Source of the DNA: CAKUIA01 sp044433115
GTDB taxonomy: Bacteria > Verrucomicrobiota > Verrucomicrobiia > Opitutales > Intestinicryptomonadaceae
Assembly (NCBI GenBank): GCA_044433115.1
Contig: JAWXTY010000001.1
Span: forward strand, 124,001 to 188,000
Direction of reading: 5' to 3'
Length of the DNA: 64,000 nucleotides
The notes beneath the pieces are model-generated. The model had not been told where the DNA came from. It searched no databases and worked only from the letters and a program-made list of their open reading frames with translations. Made by a program: the position numbers and the translations under genes. This document shows, piece by piece, positions 16,594 to 24,399 of this stretch. The stretch's first letter is position 1. Every line of letters starts with the position of its first letter.

Positions 16594-17949
16594 ATGATTT
16601 ACTGTGATTTAAATACGAAAATAGATGTTGGAGCAAGTGCTCACTACCTTGAAATTGGTTCTTTTAGGATAATGGTCGACTGTGGGCTAGATCCAAAGTT
16701 GGAAGGTAATGACGCTATACCTAATATAGATAAAATTACAGACGATACCCTCGACATAATTTGTGTTACGCACGCTCACTTAGACCACTGTGCCTACTTG
16801 CCTGTGCTTGCAAAACGCCACCCACACGCTCTCATATTTGCCAACAAGGGAGGAGCTGAGTTGATTGTTAGAATGTTACGCAACTCAAGGGCTGTTATGA
16901 TTAGACAGCGAGACGAAGCTGGTATAAAGGAGTATCCATTTTACAGTCATAGCGATATTGACGACGTGCGTTCAAGGTTAATCCCTATGCAAAACGAGAT
17001 TGAAAAAGTCATAGAGCGAGATGGCGAAACTCTCAAAATCAGTTTTTGGAGAGCTGGACATATACCTGGGGCAGCAAGCGTTTTGATAGAGCATAATAGG
17101 CAAAAAATTCTCTTTAGTGGCGATATTAGTTTTAGAGACACACAACTATTAAAAGGAGCAAAACCACCTGTAGGCAAAGTCGATGTCCTTGTTTGCGAAA
17201 GCACAAGAGGTACTACCCAACGCCCTGCAAATACTAGCTATTTCACTGAAGTCGACAGGCTCTTAAAGGAAATTAACAACACACTAAAAGAAGATGGGTC
17301 TGTGCTAATTCCTGCCTTTGCTCTTGGACGTATGCAGGAGATTTTGTTATTGATACAAAAGGCTAAGGCTCAAGGAGCTATCCCTAAAGATACGCCGATT
17401 TTCGCAAGTGGGCTTGGTGTGGACATAGCTGAACAAATGATAGAAATTTGCAAAAAGAGCCACCACTTTTCTTTTTCAAAACAAGCGATGGAGGGCGTAA
17501 AAGCCTTTAGGCAAGAAATCACTGTAGGGCAAGATTTGCCAGTAAAGGGCATATATATCTTAGGTAGTGGTATGCTTGTTCCAAAAACACCAAGCTACTT
17601 AGCTTGCTCAGCACTACTTGCCCACAAAACAAACGCTATATTCTTTGTAGGCTACTGCGACCCTGACACAGCAGGAGGCAAATTATTACAAGCAAAACAA
17701 GGCGAAAGCTTCACCTTCCCTGACCTGTTCTACTCTACAAATATTTACGCAAGAATAGATAAATTCGACCTCAGCTCGCACGCCGATAGAGACGAAGTTC
17801 TAAGCTTTATCCTAGAAAAAGACCCACGCTGTCTAATTTTGACTCACGGCAGCGAAGAGTCTCGAGAATATTTTATGGACGAGATGATAGATTTAAGCCC
17901 TAAAACGCAAATAATTATCCCCGAGCTTTCAGAACTGACCAAGCTTTAG
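16594..17949 (+). CDS. Metallo-beta-lactamase/beta-CASP RNA-processing exo/endonuclease (CPSF-like)
   Basis: About 451 residues from ATG 16594. Zinc motifs: 'VTHAHLDHCAYLP' (HxHxDH), 'WRAGHIPGAASVLIEH' and 'ILFSGDISFRD'. The beta-CASP domain follows ('IPAFALGRMQEILLLIQKA'), with the C-terminal motifs 'LSSHADRDEVL' and 'ILTHGSEESREYF' closing the metal site. This is the bacterial relative of CPSF73/Ysh1 acting on RNA. Its gene partners do not tell the substrate. The start is placed where the conserved 'IYCDLNTKIDVGASAHYLEIG' region begins. Alternative: the upstream TTG at 16543, which would add 17 unconserved-looking residues. Confidence 0.88.
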   Translation: MIYCDLNTKIDVGASAHYLEIGSFRIMVDCGLDPKLEGNDAIPNIDKITDDTLDIICVTHAHLDHCAYLPVLAKRHPHALIFANKGGAELIVRMLRNSRAVMIRQRDEAGIKEYPFYSHSDIDDVRSRLIPMQNEIEKVIERDGETLKISFWRAGHIPGAASVLIEHNRQKILFSGDISFRDTQLLKGAKPPVGKVDVLVCESTRGTTQRPANTSYFTEVDRLLKEINNTLKEDGSVLIPAFALGRMQEILLLIQKAKAQGAIPKDTPIFASGLGVDIAEQMIEICKKSHHFSFSKQAMEGVKAFRQEITVGQDLPVKGIYILGSGMLVPKTPSYLACSALLAHKTNAIFFVGYCDPDTAGGKLLQAKQGESFTFPDLFYSTNIYARIDKFDLSSHADRDEVLSFILEKDPRCLILTHGSEESREYFMDEMIDLSPKTQIIIPELSELTKL

Positions 17950-17972
17950 GCAATCTTGAAAACTTAGATAAA

Positions 17973-18656
17973 ATGAATATAAAAGAAATTTACGAATACG
18001 CTCACAAAATTGGGGCTTTAACTTTTTCGACTATATATAAAGACGAAGTGCATTCTCGTATTGCCCATTTCAATGGCTATGATGATGAAGGTATATATTT
18101 TAGAACAATGGCGAATAAGCCTTATGGCAAGCAACTTAAAAGCACGAAAAAAGTTACAGTATGTGGCAATTTTGGTGGAGAAATCTTGAACAAAGACGAC
18201 ATAGGTGCAATCCCAGATTTTGCAACAGGCTATTCTTTTAGGCTAATTGGCGACATACGAAAAGTTACTGCCGAAGAGATTATAGAAAAGGCTAAGACAA
18301 ATAAATTCCTTGAGCTGGCAAAAAAAGATATAGAAAATTATCCACAAATGGCTGATGGTAATTATATTATATACAAGGCAAAAGGCGAAATTTTTAACTA
18401 CGATTTTTCTAAAAAGTTAAGCCCCTATAAACTAAATAGGCAACGCTTTGCCTTTGGAGGAGCTAGTGTAAATCCTTGTGGCGTAAAAATTACTGACGAT
18501 TGCATATCTTGTGGTAGGTGCGAAGAAGTTTGCTCGTTTTCGGCTATAGAATACGCAGGCAGTAAATACGAAGTAAATCCAGCCCATTGCGATGACTGTG
18601 GATCTTGTATGTTAGAATGCCCAGTTGGAGCAATAATAGAGTCTCAGCCTATTTAA
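17973..18656 (+). CDS. Pyridoxamine-phosphate-oxidase-like flavin domain fused to a 2[4Fe-4S] ferredoxin
   Basis: A 227-residue protein. Residues 1 to about 140 resemble the PNPOx-like split-barrel FMN-binding fold ('HSRIAHFNGYDDEGIYFRTMANKPYGKQL', 'KKVTVCGNF'). Residues about 165-225 contain two classical iron-sulfur motifs, CISCGRCEEVC and CDDCGSCMLECPVG. This architecture is typical of strict anaerobes, where it is thought to act as a flavin/Fe-S oxidoreductase; the substrate is unknown. It follows the RNase gene by 23 bases. Confidence 0.82.
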   Translation: MNIKEIYEYAHKIGALTFSTIYKDEVHSRIAHFNGYDDEGIYFRTMANKPYGKQLKSTKKVTVCGNFGGEILNKDDIGAIPDFATGYSFRLIGDIRKVTAEEIIEKAKTNKFLELAKKDIENYPQMADGNYIIYKAKGEIFNYDFSKKLSPYKLNRQRFAFGGASVNPCGVKITDDCISCGRCEEVCSFSAIEYAGSKYEVNPAHCDDCGSCMLECPVGAIIESQPI

Positions 18657-18707
18657 AGTAATCCTAATCTTCGCTAAGGGGGAGTTCTTGGATATTGTAG
18701 GAGTTTA

Positions 18708-19000
18708 GGTGGCTTCTAAAAATTGGCAACTAGCTATTTTTAAGGCTACAACCGCAAGGGCGTAGGAGCATTGCTTTAGCAATGACCCTGAGCGATAGCG
18801 AATGGGCGAAAAGGGCTTTATAAGCCTTGAGTCAATATTTTTAGCGTAATTTTCTTGCGTTCAAGGAAGATAACGACGTTATCTGACGAGATAAGCTGGG
18901 AAATTCAAGCAAAAATAGGCTAAAAAGAGCAGTTGTAGTTTATCGTAGTGCAAAAACAAAGTTTTTGCTTCCTAATCAAAACCAATTTTTAGAAACCACC
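18708..19000. repeat. 293-bp MITE-like element with 19-bp terminal inverted repeats (element C)
   Basis: GGTGGCTTCTAAAAATTGG at 18708-18726 and CCAATTTTTAGAAACCACC at 18982-19000 are inverted repeats with one mismatch. The left end contains a copy of hairpin element A, and the right end shares AAAACCAATTTTTAGAAACC with element D at 28173. The interior has several short palindromes (GCATTGCTTTAGCAATGC-like at about 18768, GATAACGACGTTATC at about 18870, AAGGGCTTTATAAGCCTT at about 18819) and no reading frame of note. It fills almost the whole 332-base gap between convergent genes. Its right end overlaps the 3' end of the minus-strand gene at 18989. Confidence 0.8.
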
Positions 19001-19477
19001 TTTATAAAAGGGTGTGCCTTTAGAGATGACGTATTCGGCTTTATCTGTGAATACCTTTACGGTATTAGTGTCTTTAGTTCTAATTAGCTGAGAGATTAAG
19101 CTGTTTCGCTCTTGGAATTTTTTGTTAAAAGGCAAAGAAACTCCAACCATAAAGCCCACGCAAGCAATTAAGATAAAATAGGTCTTTTTATTTGGCTTAT
19201 GGGGCTTAACTTCCTTATCTATTTTAGGTCTAAAGCCCACAAAAAACTTGCCCTCTTTTTTGTATACATAAAGCAAGGCAAGTAAATTAAGTACAGAATA
19301 TAGCCCTACAACTACAGCAAACAAGACATCTGCATAAGCATAAACTACTGGCTTAAAGAAAAGCATCAAAACAGAACAATATGCAAAAAGTCTTAAATTT
19401 TGACACCAAAAGTTTAAATTTGCCAACATTAATAGGAAATTTAAACTTATTAGAAGTCCGAGTAAATGATAGCTCAT
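18989..19477 (-). CDS. Hypothetical membrane protein, 162 residues, with its 3' end inside a repeat element
   Basis: Three hydrophobic segments lie in the N-terminal half (about 5-25, 30-48, 50-72). A basic, proline-rich loop follows (residues 85-98), then a fourth helix (about 100-118) and a C-terminal extracytoplasmic tail with 'VFTDKAEYVISKGTPFYKGGF'-type sequence. I do not recognise a family. The last codons GGT GGT TTC TAA are the terminal inverted repeat of element C, so insertion of that element probably replaced the original end of the gene. The start ATG overlaps the stop of the upstream gene by one base, so it is coupled to the two C39-like genes. Confidence 0.6.
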   Translation of the reverse strand: MSYHLLGLLISLNFLLMLANLNFWCQNLRLFAYCSVLMLFFKPVVYAYADVLFAVVVGLYSVLNLLALLYVYKKEGKFFVGFRPKIDKEVKPHKPNKKTYFILIACVGFMVGVSLPFNKKFQERNSLISQLIRTKDTNTVKVFTDKAEYVISKGTPFYKGGF

Positions 19478-20376
19478 TAGTACTTAACAAAGTATGCACT
19501 AGATATTGCTGATTTTAGTTCGCTTTCAACTAGCCAAACACTTCCATAGTTTTCTGATTGAACTAGATATTCCTTAGTCTCTTTGTTATAACCAATTACT
19601 AGAGCTGGAAAAGTTTCCTTAGTTGCCTCAATCTTCTTTTGAGTTTTATCTCTTAAAGAACCCTTCCAATTATTCATTTCAGTCCTGTCGCTTGGTCTTG
19701 AAGAACTGCGTTCAGATATTGCTTCAAATGCCTTTCTATCCCACTTAAGCATAGCAAAAAGAGGCGTGCCATTTGTTATTAATAATTGGATAGTTCCTGA
19801 AGAAAATGACAACATCTTTAGAGACATTCTCTTTTTAGCTAAAGATAGATTTGCAGTTTTGATAATTTCCTTTATATCTATAGTCATAGCAGGAGCTTCT
19901 TTAGTCGCACCTTCAGAAGCACCACTTTCTCTGCCTCCTTCTCTGCCACTATCTCTACCACCTTCTCTGCCACTTGGACGCTCACGTTTAGAAGATGAAG
20001 AAGGCATCATTTTATTATTATCTCCTGCATTGCTACCAACGCCACCTGCCCTATTAGGCATATTGCCACCTTCTCTGCTAGAAGCAAGGTCTCTAAAATT
20101 AAGCACGCTATAACTTAACAAGCTTTTCAGCAAAGTTGGCATAGTTTCACCCCTAGATGGTCTAGCACTTGTGGCAGCGTCAATTTTGATAAGGACATCT
20201 TCGTTATCCTTTTTCTCTACATTCGCTTGCAAGCGTTTTTTAGTTTCAGCAGAGGACTCTATCGCCTCCAAACTTTCCTGCTTATCCTCAATTCTATCTT
20301 CCATATCCTTTGCAAAAGAAGCAAGAGGTGATGTAAGCACAAAGAGGCTTAAAATAAATAAACTAAACTTTTTCAT
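19477..20376 (-). CDS. Secreted protein, possible inactive C39-like papain fold, with an Arg/Glu/Gly-rich repeat
   Basis: A 299-residue protein with signal peptide MKKFSLFILSLFVLTSPLASFA. A charged region is followed by a low-complexity stretch (about 125-150) with repeated GREGGR(D/E)SG units. The C-terminal half ('IIKTANLSLAKKRMSLKMLS', 'IQLLITNGTPLFAMLKWDR', 'FPALVIGYNKETKEYLVQSENYGSVWLVESEL') is paralogous to the next gene. The order matches bacterial C39-type peptidase folds (substrate loop, 'G.P' strand, 'HxxxxxGY' strand), but the catalytic histidine position is occupied by Pro/Ala and no catalytic Cys is present. The function is unknown. Homology to C39 is an inference from pattern only. 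Confidence 0.55.
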   Translation of the reverse strand: MKKFSLFILSLFVLTSPLASFAKDMEDRIEDKQESLEAIESSAETKKRLQANVEKKDNEDVLIKIDAATSARPSRGETMPTLLKSLLSYSVLNFRDLASSREGGNMPNRAGGVGSNAGDNNKMMPSSSSKRERPSGREGGRDSGREGGRESGASEGATKEAPAMTIDIKEIIKTANLSLAKKRMSLKMLSFSSGTIQLLITNGTPLFAMLKWDRKAFEAISERSSSRPSDRTEMNNWKGSLRDKTQKKIEATKETFPALVIGYNKETKEYLVQSENYGSVWLVESELKSAISSAYFVKY

Positions 20377-20396
20377 AGCATAACTTTCTTTTTATA

Positions 20397-21065
20397 TTAA
20401 TATTTTAATTGATATAATTGAATTAAACCAGCTTTCAATTCACTTTCAAGAACCCAAATAAATCCATACGTTCCACTTAGAACCAAGTATTCCCTTGTGT
20501 CCTTATTAAAGCCCATAATTATAGAAGAGAAAGCTTCGTTACTATCTGCATTAATCTTCTTTTGAGTGTTATCCTTTAAGTCAGACTTCCACTTAGCCAT
20601 CTTTGCATCTTCAGTAGGTCTATCCTTAGTTCTCTTAGCAATAGCAGTAAATGCAGACTTGTCATTTTTTATATACGCATACAAAGGCAAGCCATTATCT
20701 ATCAATTTTTGTATCGTACCTTGAGAATACTTCATATCCTTCAAACGCATACCCTTTTTTTGCAAAAAGTCGCTCGCCTTATCAGTAACTTCAGTAATCT
20801 TAGGCTTCTTTAGCTTAGCCATAATTTTATTGAATGCCTCAACGTCAATATCTGGGTCTACATAAGTCATAATCAAAATCAACACAGCAGGAGCATAGCC
20901 ATTTTCAACTTGCTTTACATTATTCAAGTCTGGCAACTTAGTCAAAATATCGCCATTGTCTTTTGTGATTACATTTTTTAATAAACGTTCTTTAATTTCA
21001 ATATCACTTTCTTTCTTCTTCGCATCTTGAGCAGATAATGCAAAAGACGAAAAGAGCATAAGCAC
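20397..21065 (-). CDS. Secreted paralogue of the preceding gene (C39-like without catalytic residues); start region frameshifted
   Basis: A 222-residue frame from ATG 21065. It contains 'NGYAPAVLILIMTYVD', where active C39/papain proteins have NGCGPA (Cys replaced by Ala), then 'IQKLIDNGLPLYAYIKND' and 'AFSSIIMGFNKDTREYLVL' (His of the usual 'HxVxxxGY' absent). The best upstream start, ATG AAA AAG at 21097, is one base out of frame: six A instead of five at 21090-21094 would create a full signal peptide (MKK...YTLSLVLMLFSSFALSA). The current start leaves a shortened hydrophobic signal. This may be a true frameshift, phase variation or a sequencing error. It forms a tandem pair with the gene at 19477. 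Confidence 0.55.
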   Translation of the reverse strand: MLMLFSSFALSAQDAKKKESDIEIKERLLKNVITKDNGDILTKLPDLNNVKQVENGYAPAVLILIMTYVDPDIDVEAFNKIMAKLKKPKITEVTDKASDFLQKKGMRLKDMKYSQGTIQKLIDNGLPLYAYIKNDKSAFTAIAKRTKDRPTEDAKMAKWKSDLKDNTQKKINADSNEAFSSIIMGFNKDTREYLVLSGTYGFIWVLESELKAGLIQLYQLKY

Positions 21066-21133
21066 GAGGCTTAGGGTATATAAGGTATCTTTTTCATAGT
21101 ATTTAGACTTTCTTTGTTGATTTTTAGCCCCCC

Positions 21134-22789
21134 TTAGAGGCTTTCTAGTATGTTTGAGAAATATGGGATAAGTTGCTTTTTACGACTAACTATATTTGGC
21201 ATATCGAAGATACCTGTAATGCCATCTCTAGCATAGCCAATCTTAGCAATTAAATCGCTCGCACCAGCTACAAGCAAAATAGAGTCTTGGGTGTTAACAT
21301 TAGTCAATAGCATACAAGAGAAGAACAAGTCGTTCTTTTCTCTATACTTTTCCAAAGCCTCTTTCATTTCAGGCAAGCGTTTATAGAAATTATCAAAGCC
21401 CAAGTCCTCAACTTGTGCTACGCTGAATTTATATTCATTATGCTCGTAAATCTTGCAGTCCATATCCACAACTTCATCTGGAGTGCTAGTTAAGAACACA
21501 GAGTCAGACTTAAATATATAGTCAGCAAGTTCGTCTGCAGTGATATTTAATATACCTTCAAGCCAAGCAACTTCAGCTCTATCGCAATCAGTAGTTGTTG
21601 GGCTATTTAAGTTTAGCGTATCGCAAATTATACCACTTAAAAGCACGCCTGCAGTTTTCTCGTCAGGGCTAAACCCACTCTTTCTAAACATTTCTGACAC
21701 TATAGTACAAGTTGCCCCAACTGGCTTATTCATAACAAATATAGGGCTAACTGAAGATAGCGAGCCTATCCTGTGGTGGTCAATAATTTCAACAATCTCA
21801 GCTTCACTTGCTCCATTTACAGCTTGACTGTACTCATTGTGGTCTACCAAAATTAGCTTAGTCTTTTTAAGCTTAATCAAGTCTGCAGAAGAGAATATAC
21901 CAGCTACTGTGTTGTCGTCATTGCAAACACAGAACATTCTTGAGAAAAATTCTTCTTTACCCATATTAATCTTAGATAGCAAAAAGTCTTTCTTAACAAT
22001 TTCAGCGTCGTTTTTAATCAAAGAGTCAACACGAGTCGCCATTCTAATTATTAGGGAAGTAGTAGCAGAGTCGTAAGGACTTGTAAATATACTAACCTTT
22101 TTCGCCTTAGCCATCTCTAAGATATAGTCCTCAACTTTGTTACCTCCTGTTATAACAATGCCACGCACCTGCATATGTATAGCCTTAGTTTGAATGTCGT
22201 ATCTATCGCCTACAACAATTAAACTTTGCTTAGAAGGGATATTTTCCCTTTCGATAAATGAGTCAAAGGTACTAACTTCCATTGCCCCTACACGCACAAA
22301 AAGCTCCTCGATTTTTTCTACATCAAAGCTACACAAAACCTCCCCCTTTAGAGTCGCAATAATGTCTGCTAAAGACGCTTTTACGTGTCGCACTTCCCTT
22401 GCCTGTTTAGGTCTTGGGATAAAGAACTCGCCCATATCAAAAATAGAGATTGTGCCACTTAAAGTATTGTCCTCGTTTAGGATAGGTAGCGTACGAATAT
22501 CGTAAGTATCCAAAATATCCATTACCTCATAGCAAGAGGAAGTCTTTTGAGCCTTTAAAAATTTTGTACGCATTATATCGCCTGCACGCAAGCGAACATC
22601 GCCAACAAACTTTGGCAAAGGAACCGAGAACCTAGATAAGACCTTATCTATTCTAGCGTTAGAGTTACCACATCTTACAGCCACACAATTAGGCTCGCCT
22701 TGAAGCTCCTTAAGCTTAGCGTATGCAATCGCAGAACAAATTGAATCTGGGTCAGGATTTTTATGACCAACTATATAAGTTTTTTCCAT
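21134..22789 (-). CDS. ppaC: Manganese-dependent inorganic pyrophosphatase with CBS and DRTGG domains
   Basis: Hydrolyses PPi to phosphate; family II (DHH) cytosolic enzyme. From ATG 22789 it has 551 residues: the N-terminal DHH motif 'VGHKNPDPDSICSAIAYAK', a regulatory insert with CBS domain 1 ('RAGDIMRTKFLKAQ', 'LDTYDIRTLPILNEDNTLSGTISIFD' split over the insert), a DRTGG domain ('QMQVRGIVITGG'-like segment) and CBS domain 2, then 'LVDHNEY', 'IIDHHRIGS' and the DHHA2 C-terminal domain. Members with this insert are regulated by adenine nucleotides. An upstream in-frame ATG at 22816 exists, but the protein naturally begins at MEKTYIVGHKNPD. A TTGCAA/TAAATA promoter lies just upstream of 22816. 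Confidence 0.93.
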   Translation of the reverse strand: MEKTYIVGHKNPDPDSICSAIAYAKLKELQGEPNCVAVRCGNSNARIDKVLSRFSVPLPKFVGDVRLRAGDIMRTKFLKAQKTSSCYEVMDILDTYDIRTLPILNEDNTLSGTISIFDMGEFFIPRPKQAREVRHVKASLADIIATLKGEVLCSFDVEKIEELFVRVGAMEVSTFDSFIERENIPSKQSLIVVGDRYDIQTKAIHMQVRGIVITGGNKVEDYILEMAKAKKVSIFTSPYDSATTSLIIRMATRVDSLIKNDAEIVKKDFLLSKINMGKEEFFSRMFCVCNDDNTVAGIFSSADLIKLKKTKLILVDHNEYSQAVNGASEAEIVEIIDHHRIGSLSSVSPIFVMNKPVGATCTIVSEMFRKSGFSPDEKTAGVLLSGIICDTLNLNSPTTTDCDRAEVAWLEGILNITADELADYIFKSDSVFLTSTPDEVVDMDCKIYEHNEYKFSVAQVEDLGFDNFYKRLPEMKEALEKYREKNDLFFSCMLLTNVNTQDSILLVAGASDLIAKIGYARDGITGIFDMPNIVSRKKQLIPYFSNILESL

Positions 22790-22890
22790 ATTATTAATTT
22801 TCTTTATGTTTTGCATACTATATTTAGAGCATTTTTAAAAAATTGCAAGACAATAATGTAGTTTTTAAGCTACTTTTTAGCAAAAAGAGG

Positions 22891-22919
22891 GACGCTTAGC
22901 CCCAAAAGAGCTAAGCGTC
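22891..22919. other. Strong isolated hairpin between ppaC and mtaB
   Basis: A perfect 10-bp stem (GACGCTTAGC at 22891-22900 and GCTAAGCGTC at 22910-22919) with a 9-base loop. It lies in a 293-base gap between divergent genes. On the minus strand a CTCTTTTT tract follows the stem after a few bases, so it could terminate a minus-strand transcript, yet no minus-strand gene is visible to its right. No other structure was noted in the gap. Confidence 0.5.
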
Positions 22920-23082
22920 GTTATATGATACATTTTTATGAAGAAAAGTTTTGCTAAAGTTGGCTGTTTATTTGAAAAACTAATTCGTATAAACATCCTT
23001 GATTTATATATCGTAAAAAATGATTTTTATTAATAAAACCTTGCAAAATTTTCTTATTTTTGAAAAAGTAAAAGACTTAAAT

Positions 23083-24399
23083 ATGAAGAAAAAGGCGTAT
23101 ATATATCATCTTGGCTGTAGGGTAAATCAATATGAGGCACTGCTTTTAAAAGATATTTTTAAAGATAAGGGCTATGAAATTTTAGACAATTCTAAAGACG
23201 CTTCTTTAATTGTTGTAAATTCTTGTGCCTTAACTTCTTTAGCCAAGGCAAAAACCAGAAACACAATCAGGCACGCCCTCAAAGATAGCCCAAATGCAGA
23301 TGTTTTAGTTACAGGTTGCTATGCCCAAACAGACGCAGACAGCTTATCTAAGATAGAAAAGGTCAAGTGGGTTATATCCAATGAATTTAAACTCAATTCT
23401 GCTGAAATCATTGAGGCAAATCCAGCTACAAATAAAGTACAACATTTCTTCCCTAAAAATGCCCTACCAGAAAATAGCCCAAATTTCACTAATATAGGCA
23501 ACTCCCAAATCCTCGATAGGGCAAATATTAAAATCCAAGATGGCTGTGATAATGCCTGCTCCTATTGCATAATTCCAAGAGCTAGAGGTCGAGCTAGAAG
23601 TCGTGATTTTGAAAATATTATAGAAGAAGCTAAAGCCCTTTCAAAGCGTGGTGTGCGTGAGCTAAGTATCACAGGCATAAACATTTCGCAATACCAACAC
23701 AAGGGCTTAAATATCATAAATATAATTGACGCAATTAACGAAATTGACGATATTTATAGAATTAGGATAGGCTCTGTTGAAGCATTCAATTTCCCTGTAG
23801 AAGAGATAGTCGAACGAATGGCTAATCCCCAACACAAGCTCGCTCGCCACTTGCACATTTCTGCTCAAACTATGTCGGAAGAAATGCTCAAAATTATGCG
23901 TAGAAACTACAGTCTAAGTGAGTTTTTATCCACTATTTCCTATGCAAAAGCCCACTGCCCTGACATTGCAATAGGCACAGATATTATAATTTCTCACCCC
24001 AAAGAAACTGAAGAAATCTTCCTCGAAAGCAAAAATATCATAGAGCAAAATGACTTGTTCAGCTATATGCACGTATTCAGTTTTTCCCCTGCTGACAAAA
24101 CCCTAGCCAAAATTATGCCAGACCAAGTCCCCCACAAAATCAAGCAAGAACGCTCCAAAATTATGCGTGCCTTATCTGATTATCTAAGGCTTAAATTCTA
24201 CAAATCTCAAATGAACAAACCAAGAGAAGTCCTACTCGAAAACCAACTAAATAATAAATATTTCGCCCACACAGACAACTATATCCCCCTATACATAAAC
24301 CTACCCCAAAAAAACCTAACAAACAACCTCGCCTTAGTCGAAATAAATAACATAAGCAACATAGAACATATAGAAGCAAAATTAATTAAATTATTATAG
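23083..24399 (+). CDS. mtaB: tRNA (N6-threonylcarbamoyladenosine(37)) methylthiotransferase
   Basis: Converts t6A37 to ms2t6A in tRNA. About 438 residues from ATG 23083. The N-terminal UPF0004 domain has Cys12 ('HLGCRVNQYEA'), Cys48 ('NSCALTSLA') and Cys79 ('VTGCYAQ'). The radical SAM motif CDNACSYC provides Cys155, Cys159 and Cys162. The final 60 residues form a TRAM-like domain. 'LGCRVNQYE' and 'NSCALT' place it in the MtaB branch, not MiaB. An in-frame ATG at 23020 would add 21 residues before the conserved start and is not preferred. Confidence 0.9.
   Translation: MKKKAYIYHLGCRVNQYEALLLKDIFKDKGYEILDNSKDASLIVVNSCALTSLAKAKTRNTIRHALKDSPNADVLVTGCYAQTDADSLSKIEKVKWVISNEFKLNSAEIIEANPATNKVQHFFPKNALPENSPNFTNIGNSQILDRANIKIQDGCDNACSYCIIPRARGRARSRDFENIIEEAKALSKRGVRELSITGINISQYQHKGLNIINIIDAINEIDDIYRIRIGSVEAFNFPVEEIVERMANPQHKLARHLHISAQTMSEEMLKIMRRNYSLSEFLSTISYAKAHCPDIAIGTDIIISHPKETEEIFLESKNIIEQNDLFSYMHVFSFSPADKTLAKIMPDQVPHKIKQERSKIMRALSDYLRLKFYKSQMNKPREVLLENQLNNKYFAHTDNYIPLYINLPQKNLTNNLALVEINNISNIEHIEAKLIKLL

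Noticed and set aside
19766..20113. 115-codon plus-strand frame with a Pro/Leu/Ser-rich repeat
   Set aside because: It is the antisense reading of the GREGGR repeat of the secreted minus-strand protein, which has the signal peptide and the paralogue.
22790..22816. Earlier ATG for the pyrophosphatase
   Set aside because: It adds nine residues before the conserved MEKTYIVGHKNPD beginning and lies next to the promoter -10 box.
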